A stretch of 64,000 nucleotides of DNA from the NCBI RefSeq assembly GCF_009796285.1, contig NZ_CP047020.1, positions 3,348,001-3,412,000 on the forward strand, written 5' to 3'. The notes below the pieces were generated by a model. The model saw only the letters and a program-made list of their open reading frames with translations, was not told the DNA's origin and made no database searches. The DNA is from Streptomyces broussonetiae (GTDB taxonomy: Bacteria; Actinomycetota; Actinomycetes; Streptomycetales; Streptomycetaceae). Positions 25,455-34,168 of this stretch are shown here, in pieces. How positions within the stretch are numbered: the stretch's first letter is position 1; every line of letters begins with the position of its first letter. The position numbers and the translations under genes were made by a program.

Positions 25455-26465
25455 TCAGCGCTCGCTGTCGAGGTGCGCCATCTGCGCCGACGGGTAGCGG
25501 TCACCGGCCGCCGCGTCGGCCGGCACGGCCTCCTCGATCGCCGCCAGGTCGGCCGCGTCCAGGGTGACGTCGAGCGCGCCGAGCGACTCGCCCAGCCGCT
25601 CGCGGGTGCGGGCGCCGATCAGCGGCACGATGTCCTCGCCACGGGAGAGCACCCAGGCGATGGCGGCCTGGGCGACCGTCGCGCCCTTCTGCTCGGCGAT
25701 CTTGCGCAGCGCCTCGACCAGGTTCAGGTTGTGCTGGAGGTTCTCGCCCTGGAACCTGGGCGAGTGGGCACGGAAGTCGCTCGCGGCCAGCTGCCGGTCC
25801 CGGGTGAAGTGACCGGAGATCAGGCCGCGGGAGAGCACGCCGTACGCGGTGACCGCGATGCCCAGCTCGCGGGTGGTCGGCAGGATCTCCTGCTCGATGC
25901 CCCGGCTGATCAGCGAGTACTCGATCTGGAGGTCGGAGATCGGGGCGATGGCGGCGGCCCGCCGGATCGTGTCGGCGCCGACCTCGCTGAGGCCGACGTG
26001 CCGCACGTACCCCTTCTCGATCAGTTCGGAGATCGCGCCGACGGTCTCCTCGATCGGCACGTCCGGGTCGAGGCGGGCGATCCGGTAGACGTCGATGTGG
26101 TCGACGCCGAGGCGCTGCAGGGAGTAGGAAGCGAAGTTCTTCACGGCGGCCGGGCGGCCGTCGTAGCCGGCCCAGTTGCCCTCCGGGTCGCGCAGGGCGC
26201 CGAACTTCACGCTGGTCAGGGCCTGCTCACGCAGGGCGGACGGGGCCTTGCGCAGGGCCTCGCCGATCAGCATCTCGTTGTGCCCCATGGCGTAGAAGTC
26301 GCCGGTGTCCAGGAGCGTGACGCCCGCCTCGAGGGCGGCGTGGATGGTCGCGACGGACTCCGCGCGGTCGGCGTCGCCGTAGAGCGCGGACATGCCCATG
26401 CAGCCGAGGCCGACGGCGGAGACAGCAGGACCGGTGGTTCCGAGGTTTCGGGTGTGCATCGTCAT
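25455..26465 (-). CDS. aldo/keto reductase
   Basis: 336 residues, NADPH-dependent (alpha/beta)8 barrel oxidoreductase. Seen: VSAVGLGCMGMSALYG at the N-terminus, LLDTGDFYAMGHNE with catalytic Asp and Tyr, TSVKFGA with the catalytic Lys region, DHIDVYRIARLDP, VRHVGLSEVGADTIRRA and the cofactor-binding VPLIGARTRERL near the C-terminus. It resembles the AKR13-like group that handles small aldehydes. Position DVYRIA (usual DLYYLHR-type) has lost the His, so activity details may differ. ATG at 26465 starts the family N-terminus. First gene of an operon with the TetR regulator. Confidence 0.92.
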   Translation of the reverse strand: MTMHTRNLGTTGPAVSAVGLGCMGMSALYGDADRAESVATIHAALEAGVTLLDTGDFYAMGHNEMLIGEALRKAPSALREQALTSVKFGALRDPEGNWAGYDGRPAAVKNFASYSLQRLGVDHIDVYRIARLDPDVPIEETVGAISELIEKGYVRHVGLSEVGADTIRRAAAIAPISDLQIEYSLISRGIEQEILPTTRELGIAVTAYGVLSRGLISGHFTRDRQLAASDFRAHSPRFQGENLQHNLNLVEALRKIAEQKGATVAQAAIAWVLSRGEDIVPLIGARTRERLGESLGALDVTLDAADLAAIEEAVPADAAAGDRYPSAQMAHLDSER

Positions 26466-26486
26466 GCCGTTCACTGTGTCATGACG

Positions 26487-26512
26487 ACTGACAGATTTCA
26501 ATATCTGTCAGT
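26487..26512 (-). promoter_or_regulatory. TetR operator dyad
   Basis: Perfect 10-bp inverted repeat, ACTGACAGAT (26487-26496) and ATCTGTCAGT (26503-26512), spaced by TTCAAT, 22 bases before the aldo/keto reductase start. Ideal size and position for the TetR protein encoded in the same operon. Confidence 0.8.
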
Positions 26513-26538
26513 CCAACTCTGTCACTCGCGGCATTGAA

Positions 26539-26571
26539 TGGTCCAGACCTATTGACGAGAGGTCTGGACCA
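26539..26571 (+). promoter_or_regulatory. paired DasR-type (dre-like) sites flanking a -35 box
   Basis: TGGTCCAGACCT (26539-26550) and its exact reverse complement AGGTCTGGACCA (26560-26571) flank TTGACG (26552-26557). These 12-mers are the repeats known from Streptomyces chitinase promoters and resemble the DasR site TGGTCTAGACCA, so chitin/N-acetylglucosamine control is expected. Confidence 0.85.
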
Positions 26572-26644
26572 CGTCCAAGGTCGAGGGACGAAATGTCATG
26601 GCTACGACACCTCGCCGCATCCCACCCCCACCGGGAGGCCTCGC

Positions 26645-27688
26645 ATGCTCAGACGTCTGCTCGCCACCGCGCTCACGGCGGCCGTCCTCGTCCCGCTCGG
26701 GATCGCCACCGCCCCCACCGCCTCCGCCGCCGACACCTGCGCCGTGAAGTCCCGGCCGGCCGGAAAGGTGCTCCAGGGCTACTGGGAGAACTGGGACGGC
26801 TCCGCCAACGGCGTCCATCCGCCCTTCGGCTGGACCCCGATCACCGACTCCCGGATCCCCGCGCACGGTTACAACGTGATCAACGCGGCCTTCCCGGTGA
26901 TCCGGTCCGACGGCACCGCCCTGTGGCAGGACGGCATGGACACGGGCGTGAAGGTGGCGACACCCGCGCAGATGTGCGCGGCGAAGGCCTCGGGCCAGAC
27001 GATCCTGCTCTCCATCGGCGGCGCGACGGCCGGCATCGACCTCAACTCGACCACCGTGGCGGACAAGTTCGTCTCGACGATCGTGCCGATCCTCAAGCAG
27101 TACAACTTCGACGGCATCGACATCGACATCGAGACCGGCCTGACGAACAGCGGCAACATCAACCAACTGTCCACGTCCCAGGCCAACCTGATCCGCATCA
27201 TCGACGGCATCCTCGCGCAGATGCCGTCGGGCTTCGGCCTGACGATGGCCCCGGAGACGGCGTACGTCACCGGCGGCAGCATCACCTACGGCTCGATCTG
27301 GGGCGCGTACCTGCCGGTCATCAAGAAGTACGCGGACAACGGCCGCCTGTGGTGGCTGAACATGCAGTACTACAACGGCAGCATGTACGGCTGCTCCGGC
27401 GACTCCTACGAGGCGGGCACGGTCGCCGGCTTCACCGCCCAGACCGACTGCCTGAACAAGGGCCTGGTGGTCCAGGGCACGACGATCAAGGTGCCGTACG
27501 ACAAGCAGGTCCCGGGCCTGCCCGCCCAGCCCGGCGCGGGCGGCGGCCATATGTCACCGTCCCTCGTCTCCCAGGCCTGGCAGCACTACGGCAGCTCGCT
27601 CAAGGGCCTGATGACCTGGTCGGTCAACTGGGACGGCTCGAAGAACTGGACCTTCGGCGACAACGTGAAGGCGCTGCAGGGCCGTTGA
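26645..27688 (+). CDS. secreted GH18 chitinase
   Basis: 347 residues; hydrolyses beta-1,4 bonds in chitin outside the cell. Signal peptide of about 29 residues (MLRRLLATALTAAVLVPLGI, then APTASA). Catalytic barrel with LLSIGGATAGI, the DxxDxDxE motif in NFDGIDIDIETGL (catalytic Glu), LTMAPETAYV and LWWLNMQYYNGSMYG; the last strand is LMTWSVNWDG. No chitin-binding or linker domain, so it is the single-domain type. ATG follows GGGAGG. From memory this is the SCO2503 counterpart. The promoter has two DasR-like sites; a terminator hairpin follows. Confidence 0.95.
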   Translation: MLRRLLATALTAAVLVPLGIATAPTASAADTCAVKSRPAGKVLQGYWENWDGSANGVHPPFGWTPITDSRIPAHGYNVINAAFPVIRSDGTALWQDGMDTGVKVATPAQMCAAKASGQTILLSIGGATAGIDLNSTTVADKFVSTIVPILKQYNFDGIDIDIETGLTNSGNINQLSTSQANLIRIIDGILAQMPSGFGLTMAPETAYVTGGSITYGSIWGAYLPVIKKYADNGRLWWLNMQYYNGSMYGCSGDSYEAGTVAGFTAQTDCLNKGLVVQGTTIKVPYDKQVPGLPAQPGAGGGHMSPSLVSQAWQHYGSSLKGLMTWSVNWDGSKNWTFGDNVKALQGR

Positions 27689-27695
27689 CATGCGA

Positions 27696-27731
27696 AAGCC
27701 GGGCAGGCCGATCACTCGGCCCGCCCGGCTT
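27696..27731. terminator. bidirectional terminator between chitinase and glyS
   Basis: 16-bp stem with one mismatch (27696-27711 with 27716-27731) and a four-base loop, between convergent gene ends at 27688 and 27745. Confidence 0.85.
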
Positions 27732-27744
27732 CACGACGGTGTGA

Positions 27745-29127
27745 CTAGGCGCCGATGAGGCGCTGCGCCAGGTACCCCTCGATCTGGTCGAGAGACACGC
27801 GCTCCTGCTTCATCGAGTCACGCTCACGCACGGTCACGGCGTTGTCCTCGAGCGTGTCGAAGTCGACGGTCACGCAGTACGGCGTACCGATCTCGTCCTG
27901 GCGGCGGTAGCGGCGGCCGATGGCGCCGGCGTCGTCGAACTCGATGTTCCAGTTCTGCCGCAGCGCCTGGGCGAGGCCCTTGGCCTTCGGGGACAGCTCG
28001 GGGTTGCGGGACAGCGGGAGGACGGCCACCTTCACCGGGGCGAGGCGGTGGTCCAGGCGCAGCACCGTGCGCTTCTCCATCTTGCCCTTGGCGTTCGGCG
28101 CCTCGTCCTCGACGTAGGCGTCGAGGAGGAAGGCCAGCATGGTGCGGCCGACACCGGCCGCGGGCTCGATGACGTACGGGGTCCAGCGCTCGCCGGCCTC
28201 CTGGTCGAAGTAGGAGAGGTCCTGGCCGGAGGCCTTGGCGTGGGCGCCGAGGTCGTAGTCGGTACGGTTGGCGACACCCTCCAGCTCGCCCCACTCGCTG
28301 CCGCCGAACTGGAAGCGGTACTCGATGTCGGCGGTGCGCTTGGAGTAGTGGGAGAGCTTCTCCTTCGGGTGCTCGTACCAGCGCATGTTCTCGGTACGCA
28401 GGCCGAGGCCCGTGTACCAGTTCCAGCGCTGCTCCATCCAGTACTCCTGCCACTTCTCGTCCTCGCCCGGCTTGACGAAGAACTCCATCTCCATCTGCTC
28501 GAACTCGCGGGTGCGGAAGATGAAGTTGCCGGGCGTGATCTCGTTGCGGAAGGACTTGCCCATCTGCGCGATGCCGAAGGGCGGCTTGCGGCGCGAGGTG
28601 GTCTGCACCTGGGCGAAGTTGGTGAAGATGCCCTGGGCGGTCTCGGGGCGCAGGTACGCGACCGAGCCGGAGTCCTGGGTCGGGCCGAGGTGGGTGGAGA
28701 GCAGACCCGAGAACTGCTTGGGCTCGGTGAACTGGCCCTTGTTGCCGCAGTTCGGGCAGTTGATGTCGGCCAGGCCGTTCTCCGGGGCCCTGCCCTTCTT
28801 CTCCTCGTACGCCTCTTCCAGGTGGTCGGCGCGGAACCGCTTGTGACACGCGGTGCACTCGGTCAGCGGGTCCGTGAAGGTGGCGACGTGGCCGGACGCG
28901 ACCCAGACCTCGGAGGCCAGGATGACGGACGAGTCGATACCGACCACGTCCTCGCGCGACGTCACCATGTAGCGCCACCACTGACGCTTGATGTTCTCCT
29001 TGAGCTCGACACCCAGCGGTCCGTAGTCCCAGGCGGCACGCTGTCCGCCGTAGATCTCACTGCACGGGAAAACGAAGCCACGGCGCTTGCTCAGGCTGAC
29101 GATGGTGTCGATCTTGTCGGCGGCCAC
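27745..29127 (-). CDS. glyS: glycyl-tRNA synthetase (alpha2 type)
   Basis: 460 residues, the short dimeric class II enzyme that charges tRNA-Gly, as in other actinobacteria. Seen: [20 protein letters not shown] at the N-terminus, a zinc insertion with CTAC and CPNC pairs, motif 2 [20 protein letters not shown], motif 3-like [18 protein letters not shown], and the anticodon-binding domain at the end. GTG at 29127 follows AAGAGAG. It is divergent from znuA and ends at a shared terminator with the chitinase gene. Confidence 0.97.
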   Translation of the reverse strand: MAADKIDTIVSLSKRRGFVFPCSEIYGGQRAAWDYGPLGVELKENIKRQWWRYMVTSREDVVGIDSSVILASEVWVASGHVATFTDPLTECTACHKRFRADHLEEAYEEKKGRAPENGLADINCPNCGNKGQFTEPKQFSGLLSTHLGPTQDSGSVAYLRPETAQGIFTNFAQVQTTSRRKPPFGIAQMGKSFRNEITPGNFIFRTREFEQMEMEFFVKPGEDEKWQEYWMEQRWNWYTGLGLRTENMRWYEHPKEKLSHYSKRTADIEYRFQFGGSEWGELEGVANRTDYDLGAHAKASGQDLSYFDQEAGERWTPYVIEPAAGVGRTMLAFLLDAYVEDEAPNAKGKMEKRTVLRLDHRLAPVKVAVLPLSRNPELSPKAKGLAQALRQNWNIEFDDAGAIGRRYRRQDEIGTPYCVTVDFDTLEDNAVTVRERDSMKQERVSLDQIEGYLAQRLIGA

Positions 29128-29286
29128 GGTGCTCTCTTCATTACGACGACGGGCGTTGAAGCGAGATGCTTCCAGCGAATGATTCAGGTTACCGGCGCAG
29201 GATCCCCCTCGGCCAAATCGGCCCCCTCCCCGGCCCCCTCCCCGGACCCCTCCCGGGGCTTCTCACCTGGCCCTCACCCTGGCTTG

Positions 29287-29324
29287 TTGACAACGGTTTC
29301 CATGTTTGTTGAAAATGACTGTCA
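29287..29324 (+). promoter_or_regulatory. znuA promoter overlapping a Zur-like box
   Basis: TTGACA (29287-29292), an 18-base spacer and GAAAAT (29311-29316) form a promoter whose start point would fall at or next to ATG 29324, implying a leaderless mRNA. TGAAAATGACTGTCA (29310-29324) resembles the Streptomyces Zur box (TGAAAATCATTTTCA) and covers the -10 and the start. Confidence 0.7.
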
Positions 29325-30283
29325 TGAACGTACGACGACGCCTCATACCCGCCGCCGCGGTCGCCGCGGTCGCCGCTCTCGGTATCGGCACGCTGTCCGC
29401 CTGCTCCAGCGACACGGCGAAGGCGGCGAACACCGGCAGGTTCGACGTCGTCACGTCCTTCTACCCCATGGCCTTCCTGGCCGAGCAGATCGGGGGCGGG
29501 CACGTCCACGTCACCAGTCTCACCTCCCCCGGCCAGGAACCCCACGACCTGGAGATCAGCCCCAAGCAGATCGCGCTGCTCCAGGACTCCGACGCCGTGC
29601 TGTACCTGAAGAACCTCCAGCCCTCCGTCGACGACGCGGTGGCCCAGTCCCCGGTGCGGACGAAGGTCGACGCGGCCTCCCTGACCACGCTGGAGAAGCA
29701 CGGAAACGAGGTCGGCGGGCACGCGGCCGCCCACGACGCCTCCAAGAACGAGGAGTCGGCGGGCCTCGACCCGCACATCTGGCTCGACCCGGTGCGCTAC
29801 GCCCAGGTCGCCCAGGGCGTCGGCAAGGCCTTCGAGAAGGCCGACCCCAAGAACGCCGCCGACTACAGGAAGAACACCGCGAACCTGGTCCAGCGCCTGA
29901 ACGACCTGGACCAGCGGTTCAAGAACGGTCTGGCGCACACGAGGACCAAGGTCTTCATCACCACCCACGCCGCCTTCGGCTACCTCGCCGAGCGCTACGG
30001 CCTGACCGAGGAGGCCATCAACGGCCTCGACCCGGAGTCGGAGCCCAGCGCCGCGCGCGTGAAGGACCTCGAGACGATGGCCAGGGCCGACGGCGTCTCC
30101 ACCGTCTTCTACGAGACGCTCGTCAGCGACAAGACCGCCAAGACCATCGCGGGTGACGCGGGCATGAAGACCGACGTCCTCGACCCGATCGAGGGCATCA
30201 CCGCCAAGTCCCGGGGCAAGGACTACTTCTCCGTCCAGGAGGCCAACCTCAAGGCCCTCCAGCAGGCGCTGGGCGCCAAGTGA
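29324..30283 (+). CDS. znuA: zinc ABC transporter, substrate-binding lipoprotein
   Basis: 319 residues from ATG 29324. Lipoprotein signal with lipobox LSAC (Cys near residue 27), then a cluster A-I/TroA fold. Metal ligands visible: HDLEISPKQ (His), a His-rich loop [21 protein letters not shown] (His), [13 protein letters not shown] (His) and the distal YETLVSD region. It captures zinc outside the membrane for ZnuB/ZnuC. Earlier TTG/ATG codons at 29306 and 29315 lie inside the promoter, hence the chosen start. First gene of znuA-znuC-znuB followed by zur. Confidence 0.94.
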   Translation: MNVRRRLIPAAAVAAVAALGIGTLSACSSDTAKAANTGRFDVVTSFYPMAFLAEQIGGGHVHVTSLTSPGQEPHDLEISPKQIALLQDSDAVLYLKNLQPSVDDAVAQSPVRTKVDAASLTTLEKHGNEVGGHAAAHDASKNEESAGLDPHIWLDPVRYAQVAQGVGKAFEKADPKNAADYRKNTANLVQRLNDLDQRFKNGLAHTRTKVFITTHAAFGYLAERYGLTEEAINGLDPESEPSAARVKDLETMARADGVSTVFYETLVSDKTAKTIAGDAGMKTDVLDPIEGITAKSRGKDYFSVQEANLKALQQALGAK

Positions 30284-30303
30284 CCGGCAGGGAGGGCAGG
30301 ATC

Positions 30304-31107
30304 ATGGAAGAGCCCGTCATAGCCCTGCGCGGGGTGAGCGCCGAACTCGGCGCGCGTCCCGTGCTGCGCGGCATCGATCTCACCGTCGGCCGCGGCGAGG
30401 TCGTCGCGCTGCTCGGCGCGAACGGCTCGGGCAAGTCCACCGCGATCCGCACGCTCATCGGCCAGGTGCCGGCGAGCGGCGGCACGATCGAGCTGTTCGG
30501 CACCCCGCGCCGCGCCTTTCGCGCGTGGGCTCGGGTGGGCTACGTACCGCAGCGCACGACGGCCGCCGGCGGGGTCCCGGCGACGGTCACCGAGATCGTC
30601 TCCTCGGGCCGGCTGTCGCGCACCCGCTTCGGCGTCTTCCGCAGGGCCGACCGGGAGGCCGTGCACCGGGCCCTGGAGCTGGTCGGCATGGCGGACCGCG
30701 CCAGGGACTCGGTCAACGCCCTGTCCGGCGGTCAGCACCAGCGCGTCCTGATCGCGCGCGCCCTCGTCGCCGAGCCCGAACTGCTGATCATGGACGAGCC
30801 GATGGCGGGCGTCGACCTGGCCAGCCAGGAGATCCTCGCGCGCACCCTGAAGCAGCAGGTCGAGGCTGGTACGACGGTGCTGCTCGTGCTGCACGAACTG
30901 GGCCCCCTGGAGCCCCTGATCGACCGGGCGGTCGTCCTGCGCGACGGCTGCGTGCTCCACGACGGCCCGCCGCCGCGGGCCGTGGGCCGGCACTCTCCCC
31001 CATTCTCGGCTTCGCTCGAGCGGGGGGACCCCCACCCCGGCCACGACCACGTACACCCGCACGCACCCGCGGGCACCGAACCGATCCGCACGGGACTGCT
31101 GAGCTGA
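30304..31107 (+). CDS. znuC: zinc ABC transporter, ATP-binding protein
   Basis: 267 residues. ABC ATPase with Walker A LLGANGSGKST, signature ALSGGQHQRVLIARAL, Walker B LLIMDEPMAG and switch His in LLVLHEL. ATG follows GGAGGGC. The C-terminus is His-rich (HPGHDHVHPHAP), a likely zinc-sensing or buffering tail. Between the ABC fold and that tail lies a 17-residue insert encoded by a dispersed Streptomyces hairpin sequence (30994-31036). It is coupled to znuB by TGATG. Confidence 0.95.
   Translation: MEEPVIALRGVSAELGARPVLRGIDLTVGRGEVVALLGANGSGKSTAIRTLIGQVPASGGTIELFGTPRRAFRAWARVGYVPQRTTAAGGVPATVTEIVSSGRLSRTRFGVFRRADREAVHRALELVGMADRARDSVNALSGGQHQRVLIARALVAEPELLIMDEPMAGVDLASQEILARTLKQQVEAGTTVLLVLHELGPLEPLIDRAVVLRDGCVLHDGPPPRAVGRHSPPFSASLERGDPHPGHDHVHPHAPAGTEPIRTGLLS
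30994..31036. repeat. dispersed hairpin element inside the znuC coding region
   Basis: TCTCCCCCATTCTCGGCTTC, then GCTCGAGCGGGGGGACCCCC: arms CCCCC/GGGGG and CTCG/CGAG form a hairpin. Sequences like this are scattered in Streptomyces genomes, from memory. Here it is translated in frame as PPFSASLERGDPHP. Confidence 0.65.
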
Positions 31108-32021
31108 TGGACTTCCTCGACTACGCCTTCATGCAGCGGGCGCTGCTCGCCGCCGTCCTGGTCGGCATCACCGCCCCCGCCGTCGGCATCTACCTGGTCC
31201 AGCGCCGCCAGGCCCTGATGGGCGACGGCATCGGACACGTGGCCATGACCGGCGTCGGCCTTGGCTTCCTGCTGTCGACCTCTCCCGTCTGGATGGCGAC
31301 CGCCGTCTCCGTGCTCGGCGCGGTCCTGATGGAACTGATCCGCTGGTACGGCAGGACGCGCGGCGACATCGCCCTCGCCATGCTCTTCTACGGCGGCATG
31401 GCCGGTGGCGTGATGTTCATCAACCTCGCGCCCACCGGCTCCAACGCGAACCTGACGACGTACCTGTTCGGCTCGTTGTCGACGGTGTCGCAGTCGGACG
31501 TGGTGTCGATCTGCCTGCTGGCCGCGTTCGTGGTGCTGGTCACGCTCGGCCTGCGCCGCCAGCTGTTCGCGGTCGGTCAGGACGAGGAGTTCGCGCGGGT
31601 CACGGGCCTGCCCGTACGTGCGCTGAACCTGCTGACCGCCGTGACCGCGGCGGTGACGGTCACGGTCGCGATGCGCGTGGTCGGCCTGCTGCTGGTGTCC
31701 GCACTGATGGTCGTGCCGGTCGCGGCGGCCCAGCAGCTCACCCGCAGCTTCACCGCCACGTTCGTGATCGCCGTGGCCATCGGTGTGGCCGTGACCGTCA
31801 GCGGCACGATCACGTCGTACTACCAGGACGTTCCGCCCGGTGCGACGATCGTTCTGCTGGCCATCGCCGCGTTCGTCGCGCTGACCGTGCTGGCCGCCCC
31901 GCTGGCCCGGCGACGCGCCCGCGCGGCAGCCCAGGCCGGGCCCGCCGGAGACCCGGCGGAGTACTCGATTCCGGCCACGGTTCCGGCCGCGAGAGCAGCC
32001 GGGGACGAGGTCGGCGTCTGA
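31107..32021 (+). CDS. znuB: zinc ABC transporter, permease
   Basis: 304 residues, ABC-3 family membrane protein with about eight helices. Family features: MQRALLAAVLVGITAPAVG at the start, RRQALMGDGIGHVAMTGVGLG (the conserved loop), LTTYLFGSLSTVSQSD, and RVVGLLLVSALMVVPVAAAQ. The C-terminus is a hydrophilic 50-residue tail of Ala/Pro/Arg. Its ATG overlaps the znuC stop. Forms the zinc channel with ZnuC. Confidence 0.94.
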   Translation: MDFLDYAFMQRALLAAVLVGITAPAVGIYLVQRRQALMGDGIGHVAMTGVGLGFLLSTSPVWMATAVSVLGAVLMELIRWYGRTRGDIALAMLFYGGMAGGVMFINLAPTGSNANLTTYLFGSLSTVSQSDVVSICLLAAFVVLVTLGLRRQLFAVGQDEEFARVTGLPVRALNLLTAVTAAVTVTVAMRVVGLLLVSALMVVPVAAAQQLTRSFTATFVIAVAIGVAVTVSGTITSYYQDVPPGATIVLLAIAAFVALTVLAAPLARRRARAAAQAGPAGDPAEYSIPATVPAARAAGDEVGV

Positions 32022-32084
32022 CCGCTGCCGGTCCGGGCTGGCACAATGGCCGCCCGGGCAGAAGCAAGACGTGAGGAGACAACG

Positions 32085-32501
32085 GTGACGACCGCTGGAC
32101 CGCCCGTGAAGGGCCGCGCGACCCGACAGCGTGCAGCCGTGGCGGCGGCCCTGAACGAGGTCGACGAGTTCCGCAGCGCGCAGGAACTGCACGACATGCT
32201 CAAGCACAAGGGCGACTCGGTCGGGCTCACCACGGTGTACCGCACCCTGCAGTCCCTCGCCGACGCCGGCGAGGTCGACGTCCTGCGCACCTCCGACGGC
32301 GAGTCCGTCTACCGCCGCTGCAGCACCGGCGAGCACCACCACCATCTGGTCTGCCGCACCTGTGGCAAGGCGGTCGAGGTGGAGGGACCGGCCGTGGAGA
32401 AGTGGGCGGAGGCCATCGCCGCCGAGCACGGCTACGTCAACGTGGCCCACACGGTGGAGATCTTCGGCACCTGCGCGGACTGCGCCTGCGGCGGGGACTG
32501 A
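32085..32501 (+). CDS. zur: zinc uptake regulator, Fur family
   Basis: 138 residues from GTG 32085, preceded by GGAG; this gives the N-terminus VTTAGPPVKGRATRQRAAV known from S. coelicolor Zur. Winged helix (QELHDMLKHKGDSVGLTTVY, then RTLQSLADAGEVD), dimer domain with EHHHHLVCRTCGK, and structural zinc cysteines CRTC and CADC. In zinc-replete cells it represses znuA (box at 29310) and other zinc genes. Lies 63 bases after znuB, so it is probably co-transcribed. Confidence 0.95.
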   Translation: MTTAGPPVKGRATRQRAAVAAALNEVDEFRSAQELHDMLKHKGDSVGLTTVYRTLQSLADAGEVDVLRTSDGESVYRRCSTGEHHHHLVCRTCGKAVEVEGPAVEKWAEAIAAEHGYVNVAHTVEIFGTCADCACGGD

Positions 32502-32505
32502 ACCC

Positions 32506-32761
32506 TCAGGCCCGGGTCAGGTTGCGGTCGAGGATCTCCCGCAGCCTGTCCTCGTCGGCGGGATTGCGCAGACCACGCTTGGGCAGCACGGAGAAGCAGA
32601 TCGCGTTCTTGTCCTCGCTGAAGGTGGGCCACCTTGTGGATCCGCCCCGCCCGGTTGAACCGCCTGCGCTCCCGCAGCGCCCCTGCGATGTCCCCCGCGA
32701 CCGGCTCGTACGCCGGCTCGACCACGCCCTGTCCGGCGTCCCGCCCCACGCCCATGACCAT
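32506..32761 (-). pseudogene. frameshifted small ORF, unknown family
   Basis: The minus strand reads GRDAGQGVVEPAYEPVAGDI and on to FNRAGRIHKVA in one frame from ATG 32761, then only makes sense after a one-base shift near 32632 as PTFSEDKNAICFSVLPKRGL and ends LREILDRNLTRA, TGA 32506-32508. Both halves have normal Streptomyces codon bias and composition, so a single broken gene of about 84 codons is likely. Could also be a sequencing error. Family not recognised. It converges on zur with a four-base gap. Confidence 0.5.
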
Positions 32762-32785
32762 GAGGCGGGATCGTACGGGCCGCTT

Positions 32786-34129
32786 TCAGCCACGCCCGAA
32801 GCAGCGCTCCAGCTCGTCGAGGTCGTAGAACATGCTGCCCTTCGCGATCGGGTGGCAGCCCGGCCTGAAGGCCGTCTCCTTCTCGTTGTAGAGCATGCGG
32901 ACGAGGTGGCGGCCGTCCTTCGCGTACACGTCCCACTGGATGTTCGCGCCGAGAGGAGCGACGTCCGCGCCCCGCCAGGGGTTGTCGGCATGGGTGTACG
33001 GCTCCCCCGGCGTCGCCGGTTTCGTGCTGCCCGGCAGGCGCATCAGCGCGGCCAGCGGGATGATCTCCTCGGCGTGGGTGAAGCGCAGCTCGGCGCCGAG
33101 GTCGCCGGTACCCGCGCGCTTGGCCTCGGCCTGCCGGAAGAAGTCGTCCAGCAGGACGTCCGCCATCTTGTACGTGATGTCGCTGTCGGCGAAGCCGGGG
33201 CCCTTCTCGTAGAAGTCCTCGACGTCGCCGAGGTAGCCGAACCAGGCCGCGTCGCTGCGGGAGATGAAGCGGCCCATGTCCCAGCCCCTGCCGTCCGGGT
33301 CCGGGCTCTCCTCGCTCATCGCGGGGGCGATGGCGTACAGGTTGTAGACGGCCTGCGCGGCGCCGACCCGGTCGGTGATCGTGTCGACGAACGGCTGCGT
33401 GAAGAGTCGGCGCAGCACGCTGCGGGCGGCCTCGTGCGTCCTCGGCTGGTCGGTGATCGACGCCAGCGTGTCCTTGAGGCGCTGGTCGTTCGCGATGTAG
33501 TCACGGTAGGCCGCGCCGCCCGCCGCCTTGTGGAAGTACAGCAGGTCCTTGTCCGTGCGGGTCGGCCCGATGAGGGGCCCCAGCTCCGGGTCGGCCGCGG
33601 CGAGCGCCCCCGTGTACTCCCCCGCGCTGTCGACGGCCCGCCCCTGCCCCGAGCTGACGACGTCGATCTTCTCGCCCCGGTCGGCGATCTGCGCGAAGAG
33701 CGACGGCAGCCGCTGCTCCATGCGCGTGGCCGTGTCCCGCATCTCCTGCCGGCCGCGCGCGCTGAGGTTGCCGTACCCGACCTTCGCCATGGCCACGGTC
33801 AGCGCGCGCACGGTCGGCCCGAACTCCTCGCCCATGGCCGTGAGTTGGCCCTCACCCCGGGCCTTGTCCCACAGTGCGAGGACCAGATCGCCGTCCGAGC
33901 TGTCCGTGGCCGAGCGGGAGCCGTGCCGGGAGACGTTCTCGGTGAAGACGGGCTCGAAGCCGGCCGGGGGCCGCTGGTAGGTGCGCGGGTTCTGCTCCGG
34001 CGCGTACGGGGCCTTCGTGCCGTAGCCCTCCCGGTGCGCGGGGCCGCCGGCCGAGGCGTGCGCCGGCAGCGCGCCGAGCATCAGCGCGCCGAGGGTGAGG
34101 ACGGAGAGGACAGGAGTGGGACGTCTCAT
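32786..34129 (-). CDS. secreted histidine acid phosphatase family protein
   Basis: 447 residues with a signal peptide (MRRPTPVLSVLTLGALMLGA, then LPAHASA). Catalytic RHGxRxx motif is present as SRHGSRSATD near residue 69 and the distal proton donor motif as FTHAEE near 350, both needed by histidine acid phosphatases such as phytase and MINPP. It should release phosphate from inositol phosphates or other esters outside the cell. ATG follows GAGGATG. Only 39 bases separate it from uppS upstream; that gap holds GGTTCATCCGG, a single PhoP-box-like unit, and a 5-bp hairpin, so phosphate control is possible but weakly supported. Confidence 0.88.
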   Translation of the reverse strand: MRRPTPVLSVLTLGALMLGALPAHASAGGPAHREGYGTKAPYAPEQNPRTYQRPPAGFEPVFTENVSRHGSRSATDSSDGDLVLALWDKARGEGQLTAMGEEFGPTVRALTVAMAKVGYGNLSARGRQEMRDTATRMEQRLPSLFAQIADRGEKIDVVSSGQGRAVDSAGEYTGALAAADPELGPLIGPTRTDKDLLYFHKAAGGAAYRDYIANDQRLKDTLASITDQPRTHEAARSVLRRLFTQPFVDTITDRVGAAQAVYNLYAIAPAMSEESPDPDGRGWDMGRFISRSDAAWFGYLGDVEDFYEKGPGFADSDITYKMADVLLDDFFRQAEAKRAGTGDLGAELRFTHAEEIIPLAALMRLPGSTKPATPGEPYTHADNPWRGADVAPLGANIQWDVYAKDGRHLVRMLYNEKETAFRPGCHPIAKGSMFYDLDELERCFGRG

Positions 34130-34168
34130 GAATCCACATCCTCGGCAGACCGGATGAACCTCCGGTGG

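Noticed and set aside
34138..34165. Possible PhoP box between uppS and the phosphatase
   Set aside because: Only one of the two or more 11-base units needed is recognisable; noted in the gene entry, not called as a site.
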